From contig NWUY0300061882.1 of assembly GCA_004151065.3 (NCBI GenBank), forward strand, positions 12,747-23,910: a stretch of DNA of 11,164 nucleotides. Reading direction: 5' to 3'. Below the pieces are notes generated by a model. The model was not told the DNA's origin, did no database searches, and saw nothing but the letters and a program-made list of their open reading frames with translations. The stretch comes from Larix sibirica. Its lineage: Eukaryota; Streptophyta; Pinopsida; Pinales; Pinaceae. Shown piece by piece: positions 1 through 7,744 of this stretch. The number at the start of each line of letters is the position of its first letter. Position 1 is the stretch's first letter. The position numbers and the translations under genes are program-made.

Positions 1-3
1 AAT

Positions 4-415
4 ATTGCAACCACTTGTTCTTAGTTGATGATCTAAAATCCTTGAGGAATTGTGTGATTTGTTTAGAGCTTCTTGTGGGGAATTTGGGGCTTCTAGTAAA
101 GTACCTGCAGATTCTACCCAACACCAAATTTCTCATCCATGTATGAGGGTGTCAACTTCCAACATTATTTTTTCTTGTGGAAATTTCTTGATGGAGGTGT
201 GTGCAACCTATCATCCATGTGCCAATTTCATCTTGGAAGAGATGTCATATCTTCTTTCTTGATTCTAGATACCTGCCTACAATATATTTTTGAAAGTTTA
301 ACTTCTGTAGCTTATTTTTAGTATAAAGAGCATAATTCATAAGGTCAATTTTAGGTAAGGCTTGGTTTGCAAGCATGCAAAGTGGCCACACTTCAAGTAA
401 TGGAAAGTANGGGGT
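4..415. repeat. Copy A of a ~400 bp direct repeat
   Basis: This stretch matches 2172-2572 almost throughout; shared landmarks are the CACTTGTTCTTAGTTGATGA start, the CCTGCAG site, CATCCATGTATGAG and GGTTTGCAAGCATGCAAAG. By eye identity is about 85-90%, with a ~30 bp segment near 280-315 missing from copy B and a ~12 bp insertion in B. One plus frame (about 26-262) stays open in A and is largely kept in B, and several differences at its start are silent third-position changes. This hints that the unit once coded for protein, but I recognise no family. Copy A may begin before the window. Position 410 is an undetermined base. It could be a dispersed repeat, LTR-like termini or a local duplication. 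Confidence 0.88.
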
Positions 416-2171
416 TGGGCATTAAACTCTATGTGAACAAAACTTGAAACCAGGTTGGGGTTGGAAAATTTACAAATGTGTCGATGATTTATTTGTTTTC
501 AGTTCTTCTAGAATAAGTTTATAATAAGTTTCATGTTTCTTCATTTGGATAACATGCATATAATAAAAACCATAAAACATGAAGAAATTATTTACTCATC
601 CAAATGAAACTATTTACTTATGGAAAGCCTTTGGAATATTATATCAATCACTTGGAATGCTCATGATTGTTGTTAAGGAATATGGCCATGAAATTACACT
701 TCAAGAATATTCATTCATATTTCTTTTGATTCAGATCAAATAATATCGTGTTATTACTTGGATATTATAGGAAATATATTGGGAAAGTACAACTTAGATT
801 GAAATTTGTACCTCAAATTCTTATTGTTTATCATGGGCTTGCCTCTACGATGCTTGGGATGCATAATGAGTTCACAATTTGTTTTCTTTTGGATGGGCTG
901 AAAATCATATAAAGGAAGAATCTAAGATGGAATTTTCTAGTTATGTATTATTTGGAAATAGTGTTATTGTCTAGAATTTACTAGAATATATTTAGGCTTC
1001 TTATGTTCACTATTTACCATGGGAAAAGGAAATAGATATTAACAAATGAAAGTGAGTCAATCAGATATTTTGTTTGTGTGTGGGAGCAACAATGCATTTT
1101 AGAGCAATTATTACAAAATGTGATTATTAACATGCACTTAACTTGAGTGCTTTGAAAGAAAATCTATACATGGATATTGTTATTTCCATTGCTTTAATGA
1201 ATAAAATTGGAAGAGACGAGTATCCAATCAACATTTTTGGTGTTTGGATGAGGTTATGGAAGTAACCACACTTATTCTTAAAAAGTGACAACGCTAAGTT
1301 TTGTATGAGTATAGATTGTTTGTCAAAGCAGAAAGAAACACAAAACCATGACTTTATTAGGGACCTTTAGGTTAACATGCCCAATTCGTTTAGATGTTAC
1401 CACCTTAGAAAGTTGCACTTAAAGGATTGTTAGCCCCTAAAATTGAAAATTGAAATTTCAAGTTGTTTGAAATTATTAATTGATATTAACTAATGATGGA
1501 TGAGAAAAGTTTCCTTCATAGAAACATATACATAAGTGTAGTACTAGAAAGATTAAGATCTAAACAAATTAGCAAATTCCAATCCTTGAGGAAATGGTCC
1601 AAGTATCAAAGAATATGTAAAAAGGATAGAGATATTGTCAAGTAAACATTGGACCTGCTTAACCAAGCATGATGGGCTTAAAAAACGAAATACTCAAACT
1701 TATATCCTTAGTTTTGGTTCATAAGTAATTGGTTCTTCATCAAACATAATACTTTGAAAGTAGTGGGATTAGTGTTGTGTATGTTGAATTTTTTTCAAAG
1801 GAATCCATGCTCAAGGATGTTGATGGAAAGGATATTCTATCAACTATATCCAATGTTCTATACACTAATTAAAGTTATGATGATTGAACCTATTGTGCTA
1901 CCATAGGATGTTTTGACAAGAAGGAAGTTATCAAACATCACAAGGCTAAAAGTGTCTGGTGGACAAGTCTACATTACAGTTTATGGCAAGTGCAAAAGAA
2001 TTGATTGTGAGCTAGAAATGGCCATCCTAGCTAGACCATGTTAAAGGGGTTATAAAGAGATAAAATTTTAGATAGTATTATAGCTGAAAAAATAAAGCAA
2101 ACTATGATGCAAATGACGTTGAGGCAATGATTCAGGTACCACTATTTTACACACAAACCTCGCTAGAAGAT
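416..2171. other. Unassigned AT-rich spacer between the two repeat copies
   Basis: No recognisable gene, RNA or transposon protein could be found in this 1.75 kb. All six frames are dense with stops. The longest protein-like run I noticed is a plus frame at 1131-1265 (44 codons, containing NKIGRDEYPINIFGVW), with no family recognised. The flanking 400 bp repeats raise the possibility that this is the interior of a non-autonomous element. However, no primer binding site or polypurine tract is evident next to either copy. Confidence 0.6.
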
Positions 2172-2572
2172 TGAAACCACTTGTTCTTAGTTGATGATCT
2201 AAAATACTTGAGGAATTGTGTGACTTATTCAAAGCTTCTTGTGAGGAATTTAGGGCTTCTAATAAAGTACCTGCAGATTCTACCTAACCCCAAATTTCTC
2301 ATCCATGTATGAGGTGTCAACTTCCAACAGTATTTTCTCTTGTGGAAATTGTTTGATCGAGGTGTGTACAACCTATCATCCAAAGAATCATCCATGTGCC
2401 AATTTCATTTTGGAAGATATGTCATATCTTCTTTCTTGACTCCAGATAACTACCTATAGGATATTTTTAGTATAAAGAGAATAATTCATTAGGTAAATTT
2501 TTGGTAGGGCTTGGTTTGCAAGCATGCAAAGTGGCCACCATTCAACTAATGGAAAGTAGGCTATAAATCATA
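2172..2572. repeat. Copy B of the ~400 bp direct repeat
   Basis: Second copy, in the same orientation as the one at 4-415 and about 2.17 kb downstream. Similarity starts near TTGAAACCACTTG and ends abruptly after AATGGAAAGTAGG. The coding-like frame of copy A reads SKILEELCDLF at the start of both copies, but in B it is broken by a stop (ACC TAA) and by a one-base loss at CATGTATGAG. No flanking target duplication or terminal inverted repeat could be recognised. Different sequence follows each copy, so this is not a simple long tandem duplication. Confidence 0.88.
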
Positions 2573-2662
2573 TGTGATGGAAATGGTAAGAGACAACAAT
2601 ACTTCTTTACCTAATCATGCTTAGTTAATATGTAAAATCTCAAAGGAATATAACATTGTAAA

Positions 2663-2688
2663 GGTATTGGGTAGGTGAACCCGATACC
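2663..2688. other. Perfect-length 10 bp hairpin
   Basis: The arms GGTATTGGGT (2663-2672) and ACCCGATACC (2679-2688) pair over 10 positions with one T-G mismatch, which would be a wobble in RNA, and leave a 6-base loop, AGGTGA. There is no T run after it on either strand, and no tRNA-like T loop of correct size. Function is unknown; it may be chance or a transposon relic. Confidence 0.6.
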
Positions 2689-2913
2689 TCCCTAAAATCA
2701 TACAAATAAATTCAACAAAGGAGATTCATATTTTTTTTAAATGAAATATTAATGCTCAAATTCAAAATGTAGCCATAATATACATTCAAATGCAAACTCT
2801 TTGAGATAAAGGTTAGTATTAAACAAACAATGTGCTAAAGAAAAGAACAACAAACCTTTGATGGCTTGAATTGGTGGTGCATCTTTGTTGTGCTTGACCA
2901 ATAGTTTATTTTT

Positions 2914-3079
2914 AGAATGTCTTAATCTCACTCAAAATATAAACTAACCTTTTTTTCATCAAATCCATCGCATTTCACATTTTATCAATTATTTCATGTT
3001 GCAATTCCATATAACATTGGCGTTCTTTATTTCTGTCAAATAAGAAAGAACAAGATGCCTCTAATTTAGAATTAGACAT
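2914..3079 (-). pseudogene. Short broken reading frame behind the candidate minus-strand LTR
   Basis: On the minus strand an ATG at 3079 opens a frame of 34 codons beginning MSNSKLEASCSFLF. It stops with TGA at 2975-2977, then continues in the same frame with charged, helix-like residues (MKKRLVYILSEIKTF) to another stop near 2914. It lies about 320 bp behind the candidate LTR and primer site at 3397-3411, where a gag start would sit. I do not recognise a Gag domain and the piece is short, so coding origin is only a possibility. Confidence 0.25.
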
Positions 3080-3396
3080 GTGAAGGGAAGTCCTCCATTA
3101 TTTTGAAGCTAATTTTTCTCATGATTGGATATATCATTTTTTTATGAATGCATTACAACATTATGTGAATTTTGAGGTCTCGGAAACCTAACCTTATTCA
3201 TACGAGGATTATGTAGAAAGATGTTTAATCGCAAAGGATATAGAGATACGACTAAGCATCCCTAAGGGTGACCATATTAACTTCGTATCCATTGTGCATA
3301 CTTAACTAGAACCACAACATAAATGAAGATAATATTATAGACAAAATCTCAAAATAAAAAAGAAACCAAAGAAAGAATTGTGAGAGAAACAAGATC

Positions 3397-3408
3397 CCTA
3401 AGACACCA
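3397..3408 (-). other. Candidate degraded primer binding site (tRNA-iMet type)
   Basis: Read on the minus strand this is TGGTGTCTTAGG. It keeps 8 of 12 bases of the plant initiator-tRNA site TGGTATCAGAGC and sits two bases after a CA dinucleotide (TTATAACA ends at 3411). That matches plant LTR retrotransposon layout: LTR ending in CA, short spacer, TGG. The match is imperfect, so it is a weak call that rests mainly on its position. Confidence 0.4.
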
Positions 3409-3760
3409 TTTGTTATAAGTCGCTTGGACAGGTAAGGATAACAACCATTCATGATTTGATAAATTGGATTTGTAATTACCTTAGTGGGTTGCTTGACGCT
3501 GAGTAAGGGTTTCTCAAGAGGTTACTGTGTGTACACGCATTGATTGAAGCAAAACCACAACAATCCTCTTTTCTCTATTTAGAATTGTGGGAAGGGAGAA
3601 AGCAAATAAAATAGTGTCGTGTGAGAGGTTATTCTTTTTCAACACTTGTAGCTGTATCTATTCGAGTACATTGAGTAAATTGAGCATTGACTAGATCTAA
3701 TATGATAATGACAAAAAAGAAGAGAATCTAGATGCAAAATGGCTCGATCCTCTTGCAAGT

Positions 3761-3772
3761 ACCTTAAATAGG
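3761..3772 (-). promoter_or_regulatory. TATA-like site in candidate LTR
   Basis: Minus-strand CCCTATTTAAGG lies about 360 bp before the candidate LTR end. Its place downstream of the tandem repeats fits a U3 promoter. There is no direct evidence of use, and AT-rich DNA gives such matches by chance. Confidence 0.3.
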
Positions 3773-3908
3773 GATGAAAGCATTCCCTATAATCCCCGCT
3801 ACCATGAAATGTGGAGGTAATAATTCTAAAAAAATATTCAATCCATGAACTGAGGGCGAATCCATGAAATATGGCCTCCAACTAATAACCATTCCAAAAA
3901 CACGGGAA

Positions 3909-4068
3909 GAATGGGAGGATCAAGCTCTAATGTCATAGAAACCTAGGGTGAATGGGAGGATAGAGCTTGAATTTCGTAGAAACGCGGGGTGAATGGGAGG
4001 GTCAATCTTGAATTTCATAGAAACTCGGCGCGAATGGGAGGATCAAGCTCGAATTTTAGATGGCGAGG
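3909..4068. repeat. 41 bp tandem repeat, 3.9 copies
   Basis: Units start at 3909, 3950, 3991 and 4032, each opening with GAATGGGAGG. The first three are exactly 41 bp and share the core GAATGGGAGG, then an AGCTT-like and ATTTCATAGAAAC-like part; the fourth degenerates after about 30 bp. Units differ by a few substitutions and no length change. GC content is higher than in the flanks. The position inside a probable minus-strand LTR suggests U3 subrepeats, but this is inferred. Confidence 0.93.
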
Positions 4069-4505
4069 ATGAATTTTGTTTCTTTCCCAATAGATACACA
4101 AGTAGGCTAAAGCTTCAATAATATTTTTTTTCAAATAAGTTTGGGGATAAATAAAATCAAACCTCTCTACGCAAAAAATTCGCCCAACCTAAATTTTAAA
4201 CCCTTTCCTATGGTCAAAATTCTGCCCCTAAAATTTTTCATGGATACACTTATGCCTTCAAAATGCTCACATACATGAAGCAAATTGCCCCTAACCTCTA
4301 CAAACTGAAAAAAGAGAGTAAAGAAGAGGGAAAATCAAAAATCAAAAAGTTGTGGGATATGGAAGTTGAAACTAGAGTAGGTAGGGAAAATCTTAAAACC
4401 ATTAGTGTAAAACTCAAGTTTACTTATTCCAAAACTCATATCTTTTATCTATATTTTTACAATTTAATACTGCGGAAAATATTAAAAACATTAGTGTAAA
4501 ACTCC
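4069..4505. other. Unassigned AT-rich DNA with an 89 bp-spaced direct repeat
   Basis: No gene is recognisable. A 78-codon plus frame (4263-4499) is lysine-rich and low in complexity, and I do not regard it as a gene. A 31 bp sequence containing CATTAGTGTAAAACTC occurs at 4385-4415 and 4474-4504 with two mismatches. The second copy directly abuts the A-rich 3' end of the LINE. Confidence 0.6.
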
Positions 4506-4664
4506 ATTTTATTTTATTTTTTTGAAAAAAAATCATATTTCTATTAAAAAAGAAACAAAGATGCTTTCTTTGGAATGGTATGAGAGAGGACTATCATCAG
4601 ACTAAGCTAAGCATCTTCAAAAAGACTTGCAAGAGTTCAAAAGGCTTCCTCGAAGTAGAAATAT

Positions 4665-5195
4665 TCAAAAGTATTCCTTAAAGTAGCAATAGAGTTGGAA
4701 CCATTGCAATTTTAAAGAAAACCTTCTAGTGACTAAGATTCCTTCAAATTCTTCTATTATCAAATCTACTGGAGGAAGATTGAGTCCTTGTTTTGAAAGT
4801 GCTCCAGTTGTAACATTGAACTATTGAAAGAAATGCTGGAAACTGATACTTTGGAAAGAGAAAACAATAGTTTTGAGATGATCCACCAAGGGGCTGCGTA
4901 GCATATCCTGAACAACAAGATTGTTGTTCATACAATTTATGACAAACTACGAATCACTCAACACTTCAATATCAGTCAAACCTAGACTTCATGCTGGATT
5001 CAAAAGGTGACAGAGAGATTGAAACTCGGCCCAATTATTAGAATCAGGACCAATGAAACTTTTCACTTGCATTGTCGACTGCTCTGATAAATCAATCATG
5101 AAACCAATCCCACTTCTCTCCCCATTGTCTTGGGAATCCACGTTGAAGCATGCCCAAGGGAATGACGACGACGGATAGAAAGAAAGCACATTCAT
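4665..5195 (-). pseudogene. LINE C-terminal RNase H domain, degraded
   Basis: Plant L1-type LINEs often carry a C-terminal RNase H that degrades RNA in RNA-DNA hybrids. Its landmarks are visible here: ACFNVDS (first Asp at 5136-5138), NNWAEFQSL (Glu at 5025-5027) and EVLSDS (Asp at 4953-4955), with normal Glu-Asp spacing of 24 codons in one frame. The fourth motif, usually AD-x-L-x-K, reads TTGALSKQGL, with glycine (4803-4805) where the Asp is expected. In-frame stops follow LLNPA, LSDS and QHFFQ. The start at 5195 is only the first Met of this open stretch; the domain belongs to the longer ORF2. Confidence 0.88.
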
Positions 5196-5429
5196 CTTCC
5201 CTGTAGATTTATCAAAATTCTTATAAAGGAAAATATCGCCTTTACTTGATCAGTCAAGGGTTTAATCTGGGAGATTTATTTGAGAAGACATCATTATTCC
5301 GAGCCAACCAGATCCCCCAACATATAAGAAATGGAAAGGATCTAAATATTTTAAGATTAGAATTCAAGAACAAACTTAGAAAGTTGGAACATAAAGAAGA
5401 ACTAAGCCAAATTTCCTTCCTATGAAACA

Positions 5430-5896
5430 CAACTATGGCTTCTTTCCAAACCTACCAAGAGATCCAAGAATAAGTGAAGGGAGGATTCCTCTATTTGCTT
5501 GCATAGCGAACAATAACCATGCCCTGACCATTTCATCCTTTGCATATGATCCCAAGTAAGAACCTTATTCTCCAGGATTATCCACATCAACAAAGTGGTT
5601 TTAGGAGGAACCTTCACTTTCCAGATCTTTGACCACCACACTTGCATTGGAGACTCCTCCCTATCACACATTGATTCATAACCCCCTTTGGCTGAATACT
5701 ACCCACTTGAACACTTCAATATCGAGGCCAATGTGTCCTCCTCTTACTTTAGTGGCATATGAGCTTGAGTAAGAGACTGAATACAAGCATCCCAAGTACA
5801 ATCCCAATCCCTTGCAAGTCCTAAGTCCCGAGCAGATAACCAACCTTGTTGCCATAAATTGGAGTTTGCGGGATCAACAAATTTATCCAGAGTATC
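5430..5896 (-). pseudogene. LINE ORF2 linker and zf-RVT zinc-finger domain, degraded
   Basis: The minus frame from 5896 reads through DPANSNLWQQGW and then, after two stops (near 5745 and 5700), YSAKGGYESM, VWWSKIWKVKVPPKTTLLMW and CSLCKQIEESSLHLFLDL. This is the zf-RVT signature of plant non-LTR reverse transcriptases: a W-K-I-W-K-x-K-x-P-P-K core, a CxxC pair and a following His. The cysteine usually found after HLF is not visible (HLFLDL). Only the first stretch, up to the LTR boundary, was separated from its N-terminal part by insertion. Confidence 0.9.
5892..5896. repeat. Left target-site duplication (gtatc) of the LTR element
   Basis: These 5 bp precede the 5' LTR TGTAAC start; the partner after the 3' LTR is atatc at 9439-9443, with one difference. 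Five bp is the usual size for Ty3 and Ty1 elements. Collapsing the two copies keeps the LINE frame open across the junction. Confidence 0.85.
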
Positions 5897-6061
5897 TGTA
5901 ACAAACCAAATAGAATAATATGTAAATAAACAATAAATTAGTCCAAGTAATTAATTAATAAATATTATATATGCTAAATGTAATAGCGGCATGAGAAGAG
6001 ATGTAACTCTTCACTATTATACTATATATGTGTCAAGAAACTATGTAATTCATCATCATCA

Positions 6062-6091
6062 ATATATATGTGTGTGTCTGTGTGTGTGTGT
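6062..6091. repeat. AT/GT microsatellite at the insertion boundary
   Basis: About four AT units run into GTGTGTGTCTGTGTGTGTGTGT. It sits where the 5' LTR departs from the 3' LTR. It may be inside the inserted DNA or have grown at the junction. Confidence 0.9.
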
Positions 6092-6146
6092 AATTTAGTA
6101 TTTACACTATAGTATAAAAATTGTTACAAGATCTTACTAAGCATTT

Positions 6147-6268
6147 AGGCCTCTCCATAGGAGAAAACAACCCGATAACAGTAGTCCTTATGCCTCTCAT
6201 AAAGAGAAAACAACCCTTGGTCCAAAAATTTAAGTGTAATAGGCCTCTCAAATAAATAAAATAACATT
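6147..6268. repeat. Three degenerate ~45 bp repeats
   Basis: The motif GCCTCTC followed by a purine-rich GAGAAAACAACCC-like run begins near 6149, 6192 and 6243, a spacing of 43 and 51 bp. The third copy is strongly diverged. A 86-codon minus frame across it is low in complexity and I do not call it a gene. Confidence 0.6.
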
Positions 6269-6442
6269 TGTTTGGAAGACTTAAGACAATCATGTAGATG
6301 GACAAAAACCTTCCTAGACCTAGAGCTGAAAAAATATGTGCAGTTTTATACAAACTGAGCATGCTCGAAGATCACCAAAAAAACTAAGATTGTTAAGCAT
6401 AAGCATAACAAGTGTCAAAAAAGAGAAATCCTAGTGATGATG

Positions 6443-6937
6443 CTACACCATGTGGTTGGATTTCTCACCTTCCATCTTGACATAGCCTGTGGCACCGTTC
6501 TTGGTTCTGTTTGTGCTGGCCATTGCAGCACCTTCAATATGCTCCTTGCCCGCCTTAATCTCCGCAGGGTTTTACTCCTTAACTGTCGAAAACCTGTGAG
6601 CCTCGGCCTCTTCATGTTGCATGTATTTTCCCACTTCCGAGTCCGAACCTATGTGAATGCTGCCATTGGATCCAATAGTATCCAATAGAGGCGATGGAAG
6701 GTGGTAGAGTTCTCATATGTCTGATTTCCATTCTATAAGGATCTAGACCCTGTCACGAAGCTTAAGGATTCGAGCTTTTGTATCCTCCTCGACATCCTTA
6801 ATGTCGTTAGGAATTACCAGAAGCGTGTTGGTCATGGTAGATAAGAGGCGAGCAATTCCTACCATGTTGTTCTCCTGGGAACGACTAGGACGCCCACGCC
6901 CACACCTACTAGGATCATGGTGTCATTCACAAGCCAT
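6443..6937 (-). pseudogene. Broken gag-like frame inside the LTR insertion
   Basis: Minus frame from ATG at 6937 to TAG at 6443, 165 codons with four internal stops (after MACE, KLRDRV, WKSDI and STVKE). It has protein-like texture: a basic start (CGRGRPSRSQENN), a helix-like charged segment (DIKDVEEDTKARILKLRDRV) and an Ala/Glu-rich middle. An Arg/Gly-rich start followed by a coiled segment recalls the N-terminus of some plant Ty3 Gag proteins, but no capsid or zinc-knuckle motif is seen. The stop density is only somewhat below chance, so coding origin is uncertain. Confidence 0.3.
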
Positions 6938-7373
6938 ATTATAGTAATTGCCTCTGGTTTTGAAGGATGAGAAGCTATTTTCCTTCATCCACAACCACTG
7001 TGAAGCAATAAAATGGCCTTCACAAGGAGCTCAGGTGAGGAACCAGTTGCATTTCAGTGCAGAATGAGTCGAGATGAACCTGTGGTTCGTTTTATGAACC
7101 CAGGAGGGCTCAGTGCAGAAATCATTGTCCTCCATTAACACGCTATGATGTTATGTGCGCCATCTTATCTTGGCGATCTATGGGGATGTGAACAAGATTT
7201 AATGAGCTCTAGGTTCGACATCGTCGTTGTATCCACATTGCTAGTTGGTACACTCACCACCCAGACCCCCGTTAAATCATTATTAATTCCTTTGTGTTCT
7301 ATTATCACCCTATCCAGGGAAAATATATAAAAATATTATTACATAAGTACATTGTAAGAAAGTCTCTTACAAG

Positions 7374-7385
7374 TGGTATCAAAGC
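7374..7385 (+). other. Primer binding site for tRNA-iMet
   Basis: TGGTATCAAAGC lies two bases after the 5' LTR end and matches the plant initiator methionine tRNA site TGGTATCAGAGC at 11 of 12 positions. It fixes the element's orientation as plus and the LTR end at 7371. Confidence 0.92.
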
Positions 7386-7489
7386 GAAACTAACTAGTGG
7401 TTTTATAAAACCAACACATGATTATATTTTCCTTCACATGATTGTATAGTCGTTTAAATAATTATGTAAACCCTTATTTTACTATTAAA

Positions 7490-7567
7490 AATATGTATGA
7501 ATATTAATAATATTATTATTAATTATTAATAATAATTGTTATTGCCATTAATATTTTTTAATTTTTT
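7490..7567. repeat. AAT/ATT low-complexity tract
   Basis: Alternating TAATAATATTATTATTAATT-type sequence with many short self-complementary runs, in the leader of the LTR element. Probably slippage-derived. Confidence 0.85.
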
Positions 7568-7744
7568 GATAAATCCTCAAGTCTTTGGAAATGGAAATGT
7601 TGTCTCCAATGGACAAATTATTTGAAGGAATGTTAGAAATAAATGAAAGGTGAATAAATGTGAATAAATATTTACGCTTCTTGAGGAAATGATAAAAAAC
7701 CATTTCAAACAAAAACGTGAAAAAAAAATAAAAAATGAAGACAC

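Larger units (their letters stand above)
3411..4100 (-). mobile_element. Probable degraded LTR (minus strand), outer end not defined
   Basis: On the minus strand this region reads as a plausible LTR: a repeat-bearing upstream part (41 bp tandem repeats, 3909-4068), a TATA-like CTATTTAAGG near 3766, then about 350 bp ending in ACTTATAACA followed by a primer-site-like TGG. No second copy exists in the window, so the LTR cannot be proved by pairing and its outer (TG) end cannot be placed; candidates lie between 4090 and 4260. The interior would run left towards 2573, where the 400 bp repeat begins. It could instead be a solo or partial element. Confidence 0.4.
4506..5896 (-). mobile_element. 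LINE, 3' half (zf-RVT, RNase H, 3' UTR)
   Basis: This is the downstream half of a plant L1-type LINE ORF2, on the minus strand. It continues the block at 9444-11095 and is separated from it by the LTR element at 5897-9438. From 5896 leftward it reads a linker region, the zf-RVT domain, the WGIWLARNN segment typical of plant LINE ORF2, an RNase H domain, a terminal stop at 4665-4667, about 150 bp of 3' UTR and a degenerate A-rich tail on the minus strand at 4506-4535. Several in-frame stops and at least one frame change make it dead. When the LTR element and one target copy are removed, the reading frame runs on from the other half. Confidence 0.93.
6069..7321. mobile_element. Unidentified insertion inside the 5' LTR
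   Basis: This block has no counterpart in the 3' LTR and is GC-richer than its surroundings, mainly from 6450 to 7270. It is flanked by AATATATA on both sides (6061-6068 and 7322-7329), which could be an 8 bp target duplication but lies in AT-rich simple sequence. No terminal inverted repeats or poly(A) are evident. A weak minus-strand gag-like frame lies at 6443-6937. It is probably a fragment of another retroelement, class unresolved. Confidence 0.7.
5897..7371 (+). mobile_element. 5' LTR, split by a ~1.25 kb internal insertion
   Basis: Starts TGTAACAAACC and ends GTCTCTTACA. The outer part (5897-6068) matches 9224-9393 of the 3' LTR with about 15 differences by eye (roughly 8%), and the inner part (7322-7371) matches 9388-9438. 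The 1.25 kb between them is absent from the 3' LTR. Without it the LTR would be about 220 bp. The short terminal inverted repeat is TGTAA/TTACA. Confidence 0.92.

Noticed and set aside
527-611. Imperfect inverted repeat (AGTTTCAT...TTGGAT and ATCCAAATGAAACT) as a MITE
   Set aside because: Arms are about 14 bp and need an ~10 bp bulge; no target duplication was seen.
2663-2688. tRNA T-arm or RNA polymerase III B box
   Set aside because: Minus-strand GGGTTCACC partly resembles a B box, but loop size is wrong and no cloverleaf or A box could be found.
2690-2960. Possible intron (GTTAGT donor and GATTTTAG acceptor on the minus strand)
   Set aside because: Splice-like sites are frequent in AT-rich DNA; the flanking pieces give no recognisable exon.
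3909-4068. CRISPR array
   Set aside because: The 41 bp units are contiguous tandem repeats without unique spacers, in a eukaryotic transposon context.
4263-4499. 78-codon plus reading frame, lysine-rich
   Set aside because: Low-complexity AT-rich sequence that spans a 31 bp direct repeat; no domain, no codon-bias argument and no gene context.
6434-6688. 84-codon plus frame
   Set aside because: It lies opposite the weak gag-like minus frame and has no recognisable domain; most likely a shadow.
7304-7321. hAT-type terminal CAGGG at the edge of the LTR insertion despite an 8 bp flanking repeat
   Set aside because: CAGGG is in the wrong orientation for a 3' end, and the other end has no matching inverted repeat.
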